From an uncultured Sinobacteraceae bacterium (GTDB lineage Bacteria; Pseudomonadota; Gammaproteobacteria; Steroidobacterales; Steroidobacteraceae), in assembly GCA_937902995.1 (NCBI GenBank), contig CALEKY010000014.1:1-29448 (forward strand): DNA of 29,448 nucleotides, in the 5' to 3' direction. This document shows positions 1 through 8,699 of the stretch, piece by piece (positions within the stretch are counted from its first letter, which is position 1; each line of letters starts with the position of its first letter). The notes under the pieces are model-generated. The model was not told the origin of the DNA and ran no database searches. It saw only the letters and a list, made by a program, of their open reading frames with translations. Both the position numbers and the translations under genes were made by a program.

Positions 1-40
1 TCATCACGGTCTCACCGACGCGCCGTGTCAGAATCAACAT
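1..40 (-). CDS. csrA: CsrA carbon storage regulator, N-terminal fragment
   Basis: Only the first 13 codons lie in the window; the gene runs off the left edge. They read MLILTRRVGETVM, which matches the highly conserved N-terminal strand of CsrA/RsmA, the small dimeric RNA-binding post-transcriptional regulator that recognises GGA motifs in mRNA leaders. The ATG (complement of 38-40) is preceded on the minus strand by AAGGAG at six bases distance, a good ribosome binding site. It lies downstream of alaS on the same strand, the usual alaS-csrA order in many gammaproteobacteria. Identification is sure although the gene is truncated by the window. Confidence 0.93.
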   Translation of the reverse strand, partial: MLILTRRVGETVM

Positions 41-404
41 GATCAGCTCCTTGCTATTGCAGCCAAGTGGTTCATCACTGGCTAGCCGGCAATGGAAATC
101 ACTGCCCTCCCACAAGCTCACCAGAGAATTCCCACCTCGATCGAGGGTATGGCAGGGGGTTTTCGTTGGGGATCGGGATTTCCCTGATTATCAAAAACTC
201 CCTCACTGGATCAGACAATTTTTCGCGGCTTATGTTCGAAACGCAAGAGAAATTACGCGCATTCGCGCATCGGACGAAACCGCGGTTGCGCGTCATCGTC
301 AAGATACCTGACACTCAAAAACGACTCGATGCGTGCAATACGAACCGGTGTCGACGTGATGCACTGTCACGCAAGCAACATAACGCACCTACGCGCAAAC
401 AAGT
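41..404. other. alaS-csrA intergenic region, no gene seen
   Basis: 364 bases between the alaS stop and the csrA start, both genes on the minus strand. I see no convincing coding region, tRNA or strong hairpin terminator. The sequence nearest csrA is AT-richer than the neighbouring genes and contains a GATAAT hexamer on the minus strand (187-192) that could be a -10 box for csrA, but I find no well spaced -35 box. It is most likely the csrA promoter and leader. Confidence 0.4.
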
Positions 405-3050
405 TCAGGCCGCGCTGAGCGCCTTCTCGACCCAACCGGCAACCGACGCAAGCGCCGCGTCGAGCTTGCCGACATCGCTTCCGCCGGCCTGCGCCAGGTC
501 CGCACGCCCGCCGCCGCGTCCGCCGATCTGCTGCGCAACAGCGTTGACGAGTTCGCCGGCCTTCAGTTTCGCCGTCTGATCGGACGTCACACCTGCGATG
601 AGCACGACTTTGTCGGGCGCTTGCACCGACGCAAGCACGATGGCGGCAGACTTCAGCTTGTTCTTCAGCTGATCGACTGCGTTGCGCAGTGTCGGCGCAT
701 CCGCGCCGTCCACACGGGTCGCGACCACTTTGACGCCGCGTACATCGACGGCACTCGCCGAAAGGTCGTTGCCCTGCCCGCTCGCAAGTTTTTGCCGCAG
801 GGTCTGAATTTCCTTTTCGAGCTTGCGGTTGCGTTCCAGCGCCTGCCGCACTTTGTCCTCGACATCGTCACGCGTGCCTTTCACGAGCGCCGCAATCTCG
901 CGCAGCATTTGTTCGGACTCCGCAACGAAATCGAGCGCCGCCTCGCCGGTAACCGCTTCGATACGGCGGACACCGGCCGCAACGCCGCTCTCGCCCACGA
1001 TCTTGAACAACCCGATGTCGCCGGTGCGTCCCACATGAGTCCCGCCGCACAGCTCCACCGAGAAATCGCCGAAGCGCAGGACGCGCACTTCGTCCTCGTA
1101 TTTCTCGCCGAACAACGCCATCGCGCCCGAGGCGACCGCGGCGTCGTATTTCATGAGCTTCGTTTCGGCCGCGACGTTCTGGCGTACTTGTTCGTTCACC
1201 AACTGCTCGATGCGCCGCAGCTCTTCCGGCGTGACCGGCGCATAGTGCGAGAAGTCGAATCGCAGACGGTCGGGCGCAACCAACGAACCCTTTTGCGTCA
1301 CGTGCGTGCCCAGCACCTTGCGCAAGGCCGCATGCAACAAATGCGTTGCAGAGTGATTCAAGCGGATCGCATTACGGCGCCGCTCGTCGATTTGCGCATC
1401 CACTTCATCGCCGACACGTAGCTCACCATTGACGACGCGTCCGATGTGCGCGAACGCCGTGCCAAGCTTTTGCGTGTCGGTGACTTCGAAGCAGGAGCCA
1501 GCGCCCTTGAGAATGCCGGTATCGCCGACCTGTCCGCCGCTTTCGGCGTAGAACGGCGTGTTATCCAGAATGACCTGCCCCTCTTCGCCGACGTTCAGCA
1601 CATCGACGCGCTCCTTGCCGCGCAGCAACGCGACGACCTTCGCGCGGTCGGCATGGCGTTCGTAGCCGCTGAATGAGGTCTTCGCCTCCACGCTGACGCC
1701 GCCGCGCAGATCGACGCCGAACTTGCTCGCGGCCCGCGCGCGCTCGCGCTGCGCTTCCATGGCTTCATCGAAGCCCTTCTGATCGATCGTGAGTCCGCGC
1801 TCGCGTGCGATGTCGGCCGTCAGATCGACGGGGAAACCGTACGTGTCATACAACCGGAACACCGTCTCGCCGGGAATCTCTTTCGTCTTGAGCTCGGCGA
1901 TCGCCGACTCGAGCAGCGACATGCCCTGCGACAAAGTCTCGGCGAATCGCTCCTCTTCCTGCTTGAGCACGCGCTCTACATGGGCGCGTTGCGCTTTGAG
2001 CTCGGGATATGCCTCGCCCATCTCGGCCTCGAGCGCGCCGACTAGCGTGTAGAAAAACGGCTGCGTCTGGCCGAGCTTGTAACCATGACGAATTGCGCGA
2101 CGAATGATTCGGCGCAGCACATAGCCTCGGCCCTCATTCGAAGGCAGCACGCCGTCGGCAATCAGGAATGAGCACGCGCGGATGTGATCGGCGATGACAC
2201 GCAACGAGCTCGACTTGAGATCGCTCGAGCGAGTCGCGGTTGCGGCCGCCTTGATCAAATTCACGAACAGATCGATCTCGTAATTCGAGTGCACGCCCTG
2301 CAGGACGGCCGCCGTACGTTCGAGACCCATGCCCGTATCGACCGAGGGCTTCGGCAACGGCGTGAGCACGCCGTCCGCCGAACGATCGAACTGCATGAAC
2401 ACGAGATTCCAGATTTCGATCCAGCGGTCGCCGTCCGCGTCGGGCGAGCCCGGCGGCCCGCCGGGAATGCCGGGACCGTGGTCGTAGAAGATCTCGGTGC
2501 AGGGACCGCAGGGGCCCGTGTCGCCCATCTGCCAGAAGTTATCCGAGCCTCCGCCCGGCTTGTCGCCGATGCGCACGATGCGATCGGCCGGCAGACCGAT
2601 GTCCTTGTGCCAGATGTCGTAGGCCTCGTCGTCAGTGTGATAGACCGTCACCATCAGCCGGTCGGGCGAGATCCCGAGCCACTCGCGCCCAGTTACGAAG
2701 TCCCAGGCAAATCGAATCGCGTCCTTCTTGAAGTAATCGCCGAAACTGAAGTTGCCGAGCATCTCGAAGAACGTGTGATGCCGGGCCGTGTAACCGACGT
2801 TCTCGAGGTCGTTGTGCTTGCCACCCGCGCGCACGCAGCGTTGTGCGCTGGCCGCTCGCGTATAGCTGCGCTTGTCCTTGCCTAGAAAGACGTCCTTGAA
2901 CTGCACCATCCCTGCGTTGGTGAACAGCAGTGTGGGATCGTTGGCGGGAACCAGCGAGCTCGAGGGCACGATCTGGTGACCGCGCTCGGCAAAAAATCGC
3001 AGATACAAAGAGCGCAACGCCGCGCTCGAGAGGCGTTTCGAGGACGTCAT
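405..3050 (-). CDS. alaS: Alanine--tRNA ligase
   Basis: 881 residues, normal for bacterial AlaRS (about 875). It charges tRNA(Ala) in the cytosol and edits mischarged Ser/Gly-tRNA(Ala). The class II catalytic core is at the N-terminus, with the motif 2 region around residues 70-109 (QRCVRAGGKHNDLENVG). The editing domain has the zinc-binding pair HSATH (H566, H570) and CGGTH (C668, H672). A coiled-coil stretch and the C-Ala domain follow, ending in a glycine-rich segment (GGRGGGRADLAQAGG). The ATG start gives the usual N-terminus; the upstream sequence has only a weak Shine-Dalgarno. It follows recX by 103 bases on the same strand and precedes csrA, so recA-recX-alaS may be partly co-transcribed. 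Nothing unusual in the protein. Confidence 0.98.
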   Translation of the reverse strand: MTSSKRLSSAALRSLYLRFFAERGHQIVPSSSLVPANDPTLLFTNAGMVQFKDVFLGKDKRSYTRAASAQRCVRAGGKHNDLENVGYTARHHTFFEMLGNFSFGDYFKKDAIRFAWDFVTGREWLGISPDRLMVTVYHTDDEAYDIWHKDIGLPADRIVRIGDKPGGGSDNFWQMGDTGPCGPCTEIFYDHGPGIPGGPPGSPDADGDRWIEIWNLVFMQFDRSADGVLTPLPKPSVDTGMGLERTAAVLQGVHSNYEIDLFVNLIKAAATATRSSDLKSSSLRVIADHIRACSFLIADGVLPSNEGRGYVLRRIIRRAIRHGYKLGQTQPFFYTLVGALEAEMGEAYPELKAQRAHVERVLKQEEERFAETLSQGMSLLESAIAELKTKEIPGETVFRLYDTYGFPVDLTADIARERGLTIDQKGFDEAMEAQRERARAASKFGVDLRGGVSVEAKTSFSGYERHADRAKVVALLRGKERVDVLNVGEEGQVILDNTPFYAESGGQVGDTGILKGAGSCFEVTDTQKLGTAFAHIGRVVNGELRVGDEVDAQIDERRRNAIRLNHSATHLLHAALRKVLGTHVTQKGSLVAPDRLRFDFSHYAPVTPEELRRIEQLVNEQVRQNVAAETKLMKYDAAVASGAMALFGEKYEDEVRVLRFGDFSVELCGGTHVGRTGDIGLFKIVGESGVAAGVRRIEAVTGEAALDFVAESEQMLREIAALVKGTRDDVEDKVRQALERNRKLEKEIQTLRQKLASGQGNDLSASAVDVRGVKVVATRVDGADAPTLRNAVDQLKNKLKSAAIVLASVQAPDKVVLIAGVTSDQTAKLKAGELVNAVAQQIGGRGGGRADLAQAGGSDVGKLDAALASVAGWVEKALSAA

Positions 3051-3153
3051 AGGGAAAGCGAACGACTACTAACGATTCCGCATCACTGGCAGCGTTCCGA
3101 CGCTGCAATCTGCAAGCTGGAGCCCGATCCGGCGGACGCAAGCCCCGAAGGGT

Positions 3154-3711
3154 TCAGGCCGACCACTCCGGATCGTCCAGCTCCGGACTCGGGTCGATAC
3201 CGGTCACGGAATCGTTCCTTCCGCTAAGCGCAGCGCGGATCTGCTCGGTACTAAAGCCGCGATATTGAAGGAACCGAGCTTGCTTTGCACGTTCGGCCGC
3301 CCCGCCAGGGGGGCGGTCGCCGAACTTCCGGCGGCGGGTCTCGATCGCTAGCGCAGTCCAATCGACCTCAGAACGCGCCAGCGCGGCTTCGATCACATCG
3401 TCCGACGCGCCCTGCTGGCGCAGCTCGGCCCGGATACGGACGGGGCCCTGGCCCCGACGCGCATGATGTGCAATGTACGCCTCGGTGAAACGTTCGTCCG
3501 AGACGAGCTTCTTGGCGCCGAGATCAGCGACGACGCGGTCCACTTCCTCGGCCGCGTGTCCCTTGGCCTCCAGCTTGCGCTTGAGCTCTTTGACGGAATG
3601 TTCGCGCCGCGCGAGCAGGCGCACGGCGGCGATCTGGGTTTTCGACGCCGTCTTCCGCTCGCCGGACTGCCGGCGGTCGGCTGGCTGCCCGCCTTGTTGT
3701 TTGGTGCTCAC
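3154..3711 (-). CDS. recX: RecX, regulator of RecA
   Basis: 185 residues, slightly longer than typical RecX (about 150-165) because of a charged N-terminal extension rich in K, R and Q. RecX binds RecA filaments and inhibits or modulates their extension. The conserved core of three-helix repeats is visible (AAVRLLARREHSVKELKRKL, then FTEAYIAHHARRGQGPVRI, then a C-terminal repeat with RKFG and FLQYRGFSTEQI). The start is GTG (complement of 3709-3711) with no clear Shine-Dalgarno, so an internal start nearer the core remains possible. It lies 62 bases downstream of recA on the same strand, the classic recA-recX arrangement; the gap contains strong overlapping inverted repeats (see 3723-3760). 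Confidence 0.93.
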   Translation of the reverse strand: MSTKQQGGQPADRRQSGERKTASKTQIAAVRLLARREHSVKELKRKLEAKGHAAEEVDRVVADLGAKKLVSDERFTEAYIAHHARRGQGPVRIRAELRQQGASDDVIEAALARSEVDWTALAIETRRRKFGDRPPGGAAERAKQARFLQYRGFSTEQIRAALSGRNDSVTGIDPSPELDDPEWSA

Positions 3712-3722
3712 AGCGCGAGCCC

Positions 3723-3760
3723 GGGTGAGCGGCGGTCGGCCAAATGCTCACCCGACCGCC
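3723..3760 (-). other. Interlaced inverted repeats between recA and recX (possible pseudoknot or alternative hairpins)
   Basis: Two strong stems interlock. GGGTGAGC (3723-3730) is complementary to GCTCACCC (3746-3753), and GGCGGTCGG (3731-3739) is complementary to CCGACCGCC (3752-3760). The order is arm b, arm a, arm b', arm a', so the stems form either an H-type pseudoknot or two mutually exclusive hairpins. No T-run follows on the minus strand, so this is not a standard intrinsic terminator. In E. coli a terminator between recA and recX limits recX readthrough; this structure may play a comparable attenuating role (inference). Confidence 0.6.
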
Positions 3761-3773
3761 GTTCGAGACGGTG

Positions 3774-4796
3774 CTAGACCGCTTCGCCTTTCACCGCCTC
3801 GCCCTTCTTGGGCAGGAGCTTCTCGCGAATCTTCGCCTCGATCTCATCGGCGATTTCCCGATGCTGCTCGAGGAAGGCGCGGGCGTTCTCCTTGCCCTGG
3901 CCGATGCGCTCGCCGTTGTAGGCGTACCAGGAGCCGGATTTCTCGATCAGCCCCTGCTGGACACCGATATCGATGATTTCGCCAACTCGCGAGATGCCGG
4001 CACCGTACATGATCTCGAACTCGGCCTCGCGGAACGGCGGCGCGACCTTGTTCTTGACCACTTTGACGCGAGTCTGATTGCCGATCACCTCATCGCCGCT
4101 CTTCAGCGCGCCGATGCGGCGGATATCCAGGCGGACGGATGCATAGAACTTGAGCGCATTACCGCCGGTCGTCGTCTCGGGATTACCGAACATGACGCCG
4201 ATCTTCATACGGATCTGGTTGATGAAGATCACGACGGCATTCGAGCGCTTGATGTTGCCGGTGAGCTTGCGTAGTGCCTGCGACATGAGACGGGCTTGCA
4301 AGCCGACGTGCGCATCGCCCATCTCGCCTTCGATTTCGGCCTTCGGCGTCAACGCGGCGACCGAGTCGACCACGATGACGTCCACCGCACCCGAGCGGAC
4401 GAGCATGTCCGTGATTTCGAGCGCTTGCTCGCCGGTATCCGGCTGCGAGACGAGCAGATCCTGCACGTTCACGCCGAGCTTCTCGGCATACACCGGATCG
4501 AGCGCATGCTCGGCATCGACGAACGCCGCCGTACCGCCCGCGCGCTGGGCCTCGGCGATCACCTGTAAAGTGAGCGTCGTTTTACCCGAGGATTCCGGCC
4601 CGTAGATCTCGATGATGCGTCCGCGGGGCAATCCACCGACGCCAAGCGCGATATCCAAGCCGAGCGAGCCGGTCGAAATTGTTTCGACATCGTAGGTGGC
4701 GCTGGCATCGCCCAAGCGCATGACCGAGCCTTTGCCGAACTGTTTCTCGATCTGACTGAGCGCGGCGGAAAGCGCCTTCTTGCGGTTTTCTTCCAT
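3774..4796 (-). CDS. recA: Recombinase RecA
   Basis: 340 residues, a normal bacterial RecA. It forms filaments on single-stranded DNA, catalyses strand exchange and acts as the LexA co-protease in the SOS response. Walker A is GPESSGKT at residues 66-73, the same numbering as E. coli RecA, and the L1/L2 loop region contains MIGVMFGNPETTTGGNALKFY-type sequence. The C-terminal tail is less acidic than in E. coli and ends in KKGEAVKGEAV. The ATG start fits the family N-terminus (MEENRKKAL). It is preceded by its own sigma70 promoter overlapped by a LexA box and followed by recX on the same strand. Confidence 0.98.
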   Translation of the reverse strand: MEENRKKALSAALSQIEKQFGKGSVMRLGDASATYDVETISTGSLGLDIALGVGGLPRGRIIEIYGPESSGKTTLTLQVIAEAQRAGGTAAFVDAEHALDPVYAEKLGVNVQDLLVSQPDTGEQALEITDMLVRSGAVDVIVVDSVAALTPKAEIEGEMGDAHVGLQARLMSQALRKLTGNIKRSNAVVIFINQIRMKIGVMFGNPETTTGGNALKFYASVRLDIRRIGALKSGDEVIGNQTRVKVVKNKVAPPFREAEFEIMYGAGISRVGEIIDIGVQQGLIEKSGSWYAYNGERIGQGKENARAFLEQHREIADEIEAKIREKLLPKKGEAVKGEAV

Positions 4797-4866
4797 TTGG
4801 GTAGCCCTGAATCAGAGGTTGAGCCTGCGGTGTCTCACAGACTGGTGGTGCGGCGCGCCACATGTA

Positions 4867-4896
4867 CTGTATAAAGGTACAGCGGCCAGATATCAA
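4867..4896 (-). promoter_or_regulatory. recA promoter with overlapping LexA (SOS) box
   Basis: On the minus strand a -35 TTGATA (complement of 4891-4896) is spaced 17 bases from a -10 TATACA (complement of 4868-4873), about 70 bases upstream of the recA ATG. A LexA box of the E. coli form, CTG-N10-CAG, occupies 4867-4882 and covers the -10 element and part of the spacer, so LexA bound there would occlude RNA polymerase. This predicts SOS induction of recA (and recX by readthrough). Confidence 0.88.
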
Positions 4897-4953
4897 CCAT
4901 TATTTCATACGAAATCGCGCCCGAGTCCCTGCAAAAGCCGCGCGTTCGACGAG

Positions 4954-5499
4954 TTATGCGCTGCCTTCGAACAGCGGCCAGCGTTCGAGAACGAAGTACT
5001 CGGAGCCGCGCGGACCGGTTTTCGATTGAACGAGCACGAATTCGCGAACCAGCCACTCGAACGGTCCGATGCGTACATCGAGCGGACGATCCTGCCAGTT
5101 GCGCGCAACCGTCACGTGAGCGCGGAAATCTTTTCGATCCACTTCGATTTCTCTTGCCAAGAGACTGAATCGCAAGCGCTCGACCAATTTGCGCAAGGCA
5201 GGAGGCATCGGCTCTACGGGTAACCAAGCGACCTGCGCGCGACGCCAGCTTTCCGCGCGATCGAGCTGCAGAACGAAAGACTCGCCCGTGATCTCGCGCG
5301 CCGCAGCGATGACGTCCGGGAGTTTCGTCTCCGCGACCGAGCCTAGAAACGCGAGCGTCATGTGAAAGTTGGCGGCAGGGATCGGTCTCGCCCGCCGCCC
5401 GGCCAACAACGGCTCGACTGCCCGCGCAATTTGCGCGCGCAGCTCATCGCTCGGCCACAGCGCGAAAAATAAACGGCGTGTCTCGGGTCGCGCGCTCAC
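4954..5499 (-). CDS. thpR: RNA 2',3'-cyclic phosphodiesterase (LigT/ThpR, 2H family)
   Basis: 181 residues from a GTG start whose GTGA overlaps the pncC stop, a translational-coupling arrangement; a longer ATG start would extend far into pncC and is unlikely. The protein is a 2H phosphoesterase with both catalytic HxT motifs, HMT at residues 46-48 and HVT at 128-130. The family opens 2',3'-cyclic phosphate ends and shows 2'-5' RNA ligase activity in vitro. The N-terminus RRLFFALWPSDELR is typical of LigT. It is followed by the recA promoter region about 55 bases downstream. Family identification is secure; the physiological substrate is not known from sequence. Confidence 0.92.
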   Translation of the reverse strand: MSARPETRRLFFALWPSDELRAQIARAVEPLLAGRRARPIPAANFHMTLAFLGSVAETKLPDVIAAAREITGESFVLQLDRAESWRRAQVAWLPVEPMPPALRKLVERLRFSLLAREIEVDRKDFRAHVTVARNWQDRPLDVRIGPFEWLVREFVLVQSKTGPRGSEYFVLERWPLFEGSA

Positions 5500-5999
5500 T
5501 TGACGTCGATACGAAGGATTTCCGAGAGCGCGCGGTGCACCGTCGCACGTCTGACGTCTTCGCGCGAACCGGAGAACAGCTGGAGCGCCGTTCGCACCTG
5601 TTGCGCACTCCCGATGCGCCATGCCCATCCGAACCACACGGTGCCGACGGGCTTCTCTGGCGTTCCGCCATCGGGACCGGCAATGCCCGTAACCGCAACC
5701 GCAACGTCACCGCCGAGTTGCTCGAGCGCGCCTAGCGCCATTTTGCGTGCGGTTTCTTCGCTCACCGCACCCTGCGTCAGCAACGTTTCGCGCGAAACGC
5801 CGAGCAAGGACTCCTTGAGCGCATTGCTATACGAAACGACACCGCCCCGATACCAGACGGAGCTGCCGGCGACATCGGTCAGAACCTTGCCGATCCAGCC
5901 GCCGGTGCACGATTCCGCAGTAACGAGCATCGCAGTCCGCTCGCGCAGATACGCGCCGACCTGCTCGCTCAGGGCATACAACTCGGCATCCGACCTCAT
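5496..5999 (-). CDS. pncC: Nicotinamide-nucleotide amidohydrolase (stand-alone CinA C-terminal domain)
   Basis: 167 residues from the ATG at the complement of 5997-5999, with AAGG five bases upstream. A longer in-frame start at 6080 would translate through a heptanucleotide repeat array and is rejected. The protein is the single CinA C-terminal domain (PncC type), which deamidates NMN to NaMN in pyridine nucleotide recycling. Visible motifs are VTAESCTGGWIG (residues 26-37, with the serine nucleophile region) and the loop VTGIAGPDGGTPEKPVGTVW. It overlaps thpR by four bases and is divergent from mutS. The order pncC then recA is common, since cinA-recA is a conserved neighbourhood in many bacteria. 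Confidence 0.93.
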   Translation of the reverse strand: MRSDAELYALSEQVGAYLRERTAMLVTAESCTGGWIGKVLTDVAGSSVWYRGGVVSYSNALKESLLGVSRETLLTQGAVSEETARKMALGALEQLGGDVAVAVTGIAGPDGGTPEKPVGTVWFGWAWRIGSAQQVRTALQLFSGSREDVRRATVHRALSEILRIDVK

Positions 6000-6048
6000 G
6001 CGCCTTGCATAGAGCGCAGAGCGCCGTCCGTCAAGCCGCGCGTAATCA

Positions 6049-6076
6049 GGCTTTAGGCTGTAGTCTGTAGGCTGCA
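6049..6076 (+). repeat. Heptanucleotide array, solo (GGCTGTA type)
   Basis: Four tandem 7-nt units in phase on the plus strand: GGCTTTA, GGCTGTA, GTCTGTA, GGCTGCA. It lies in the divergent pncC-mutS intergenic region, 50 bases upstream of the pncC ATG. I find no C-rich partner array before mutS, so it is the only unpaired array in the window. Confidence 0.85.
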
Positions 6077-6137
6077 GCAAATAAAACAGGCGGCGCGTGC
6101 CGCCGCCACCCGCACACGCACAGGTACCGCCTCAGCA

Positions 6138-8699
6138 ATGTCCGTCGAGCTCGAAGGCCACACACCCGTCATGCAGCAATACCTGCGCTTGAAGGCGCAG
6201 TATCCGGACGTGCTGCTCTTCTATCGCATGGGCGATTTCTACGAGCTCTTCTACGAGGACGCGAAGCGCGCGGCGCGGTTGCTCGACATCACGCTGACAG
6301 CACGCGGCCAATCGAACGGTCAGCCGATTCCGATGGCGGGCGTGCCGTATCACAGCGCCGAAAGCTACCTGGCGCGACTCGTCCGCAAAGGCGAATCGGT
6401 GGCGATCTGCGAGCAGATCGGCGATCCCTCGAAATCCAAAGGCCCGGTCGAACGTCAGGTGGTTCGTGTCGTCACACCAGGCACGGTCACCGACGATGCA
6501 TTCCTCGAGGATCGTCGCGACACACTGCTTGCGGCACTCTATGGCGAGAAATCGAAATTCGGCCTTGCATGGCTCGAGCTGTCGAGCGGCCGGTTCAACG
6601 TCATAGAGGTCGATAGCGAAGAAGGGCTGCACGCCGAGCTCGAACGACTGCGACCGGCGGAGCTCTTGGTTCCCGAACAATCGAAACCGCTAGCCGCCGC
6701 GCTCTACACGCGCGAACGGCCGGTGTGGCATTTCGATCGCGAAACGTGCACTCGCCTCCTGTGCGAACAATTCGGCACGCGCGATCTCGCCGGCTTCGGC
6801 TGCGAGAACCTTCCGCTAGCCGTGTGTGCGGCCGGCTGTTTGTTGCAGTACGTCCGCGATACGCAAAAAGCCGCGCTGCCTCACGTGCGCTCGGTGCGCG
6901 TCGAGCAGCGAAGCGATGCCGTGCTGCTCGATCCGGCGACACGTCGCAATCTCGAGCTCGACATCAGTCTCGCGGATCGCCCGGAATGCACGGTGGCCGC
7001 CGTGCTGGATCAGACGGCAACGGCGATGGGCGGACGCGAGCTGCGCCGTTGGCTGCATCGTCCGCTGCGCGATCGGCACACGATCGAGCTGCGGCTCAAT
7101 GCCATCGGCACGCTCATCGATCGTGCGCTCTATCAGCCGGTTCACGACTTGCTACGACACGTCGGCGACATCGAGCGCGCACTCGCGCGCGTCGCTCTGA
7201 AAAGCGCCCGGCCGCGCGATCTCGCGCAGCTGCGCGATGCGCTTGGTAAGCTCCCGGAGCTGCAAGCGCTCTTAAGCGATGTCGATGCGCCGCGACTGAC
7301 CGAGCTGTGCCGCAACATCGGCACGTATCCCGACCTGCACGATCAACTTTCGCGAGCGATCGTCGATTCGCCTCCGCCGATTCTGCGCGACGGCGGCGTG
7401 ATCCGTCCCGGCTACGACGCCGAGCTCGATCAGCTCAAACAGATCAGCGAACACAGCGATCAATACCTGCTCGATCTCGAAGCGCGCGAGCGCGAACGCA
7501 CCGGCATTGCCAATTTGCGGCTCGGCTACAACCGCGTGCAGGGCTATTACATCGAGATCAATCGAAGCCTGTCCGACAAGGTGCCGCCGGATTACCACCG
7601 TCGCCAGACGGTGAAAAACGCCGAGCGCTACATCACGCCGGAGCTCAAGGAATTCGAGGACAAGGTGCTCGGCGCCCGCGATCGCGCCTTGGCGCGCGAG
7701 AAACAGCTCTACGACGAGCTGCTCGATCGATTGATCGAACGCCTCGCGGAGCTACAAGCCTCTGCGGCAGCGCTTGCCGAGCTCGACGTGCTCTCGAATC
7801 TCGCCGAGCGTGCCGTTGCGCTGCGCTACACGGCGCCGGAGCTCACCGACGAACCGGTGATCGAGATCACCGCCGGCCGTCATCCCGTCGTCGAGCAGTT
7901 CATCGATCAGCCGTTCGTACCGAACGACCTGATGCTGGATGCCAAGCGCCGCATGCTCGTGATCACCGGACCGAACATGGGCGGCAAATCGACGTTCATG
8001 CGTCAGACGGCGCTCATCGTCATCCTTGCGCGCATGGGCAGCTACGTGCCGGCGAGCGCCGCGCGCATCGGCCCTGTCGACCGCGTCTTCACGCGCATCG
8101 GCGCGAGCGACGATCTGGCCGGCGGCCGCTCGACGTTCATGCTCGAAATGACCGAGGCGGCGAACATCCTCAACAACGCCACCGAGAACAGCCTCGTGCT
8201 GATGGACGAGATCGGCCGCGGCACGAGCACCTACGACGGTCTCTCGCTCGCCTGGGCCTGCGCACAGCACATCGCGCGCAACATCCGCGCTTTCACGCTG
8301 TTCGCCACGCATTACTTCGAGCTGACTTCGCTCGCGAACGAGCTCGAAGGCTGCGCGAACGTGCATCTGGATGCGACCGAGCACGGCGACAAGCTGATTT
8401 TCCTTCACACGGTGAAACCGGGGCCCGCAAATCAAAGCTACGGATTGCAGGTCGCGGCGCTGGCAGGCGTGCCGCCGAAAGTCATCTCAGCCGCGAAGAA
8501 ATACTTGCACGAGCTCGAACGCCGCTCGGCGCAGGCACACGCCCCGCGTCCGCAACAAGAGCTCGCATTGGAGTTGCCGAGAGAAGAACCCGAAGAGCAT
8601 CCGGCCGTGCTAGCGCTGCGCGACATCGATCCCGATTCGCTCACGCCGAGAGCGGCGCTGGAGAAGCTTTACGAGTTGAAGAAACTAGTCTCAGGCTGA
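6138..8699 (+). CDS. mutS: DNA mismatch repair protein MutS
   Basis: 853 residues, the expected length for E. coli-type MutS. It recognises base mismatches and small loops and starts methyl-directed or nick-directed repair with MutL. The mismatch-reading Phe-X-Glu is F34-Y-E36 within GDFYELF. The connector, lever and clamp domains follow. The ATPase domain has Walker A GPNMGGKST at 611-619 and Walker B with signature LVLMDEIGRGTSTYDG. The C-terminal segment LTPRAALEKLYELKKL is the helix-turn-helix/beta-clamp end. The stop codon TGA (8697-8699) lies inside the first unit of a heptanucleotide array, so the repeat supplies the end of the gene. Confidence 0.98.
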   Translation: MSVELEGHTPVMQQYLRLKAQYPDVLLFYRMGDFYELFYEDAKRAARLLDITLTARGQSNGQPIPMAGVPYHSAESYLARLVRKGESVAICEQIGDPSKSKGPVERQVVRVVTPGTVTDDAFLEDRRDTLLAALYGEKSKFGLAWLELSSGRFNVIEVDSEEGLHAELERLRPAELLVPEQSKPLAAALYTRERPVWHFDRETCTRLLCEQFGTRDLAGFGCENLPLAVCAAGCLLQYVRDTQKAALPHVRSVRVEQRSDAVLLDPATRRNLELDISLADRPECTVAAVLDQTATAMGGRELRRWLHRPLRDRHTIELRLNAIGTLIDRALYQPVHDLLRHVGDIERALARVALKSARPRDLAQLRDALGKLPELQALLSDVDAPRLTELCRNIGTYPDLHDQLSRAIVDSPPPILRDGGVIRPGYDAELDQLKQISEHSDQYLLDLEARERERTGIANLRLGYNRVQGYYIEINRSLSDKVPPDYHRRQTVKNAERYITPELKEFEDKVLGARDRALAREKQLYDELLDRLIERLAELQASAAALAELDVLSNLAERAVALRYTAPELTDEPVIEITAGRHPVVEQFIDQPFVPNDLMLDAKRRMLVITGPNMGGKSTFMRQTALIVILARMGSYVPASAARIGPVDRVFTRIGASDDLAGGRSTFMLEMTEAANILNNATENSLVLMDEIGRGTSTYDGLSLAWACAQHIARNIRAFTLFATHYFELTSLANELEGCANVHLDATEHGDKLIFLHTVKPGPANQSYGLQVAALAGVPPKVISAAKKYLHELERRSAQAHAPRPQQELALELPREEPEEHPAVLALRDIDPDSLTPRAALEKLYELKKLVSG

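Noticed and set aside
6000..6080. Upstream start for pncC at 6080
   Set aside because: Would translate the solo heptad array; the internal ATG has AAGG upstream and gives the family N-terminus.
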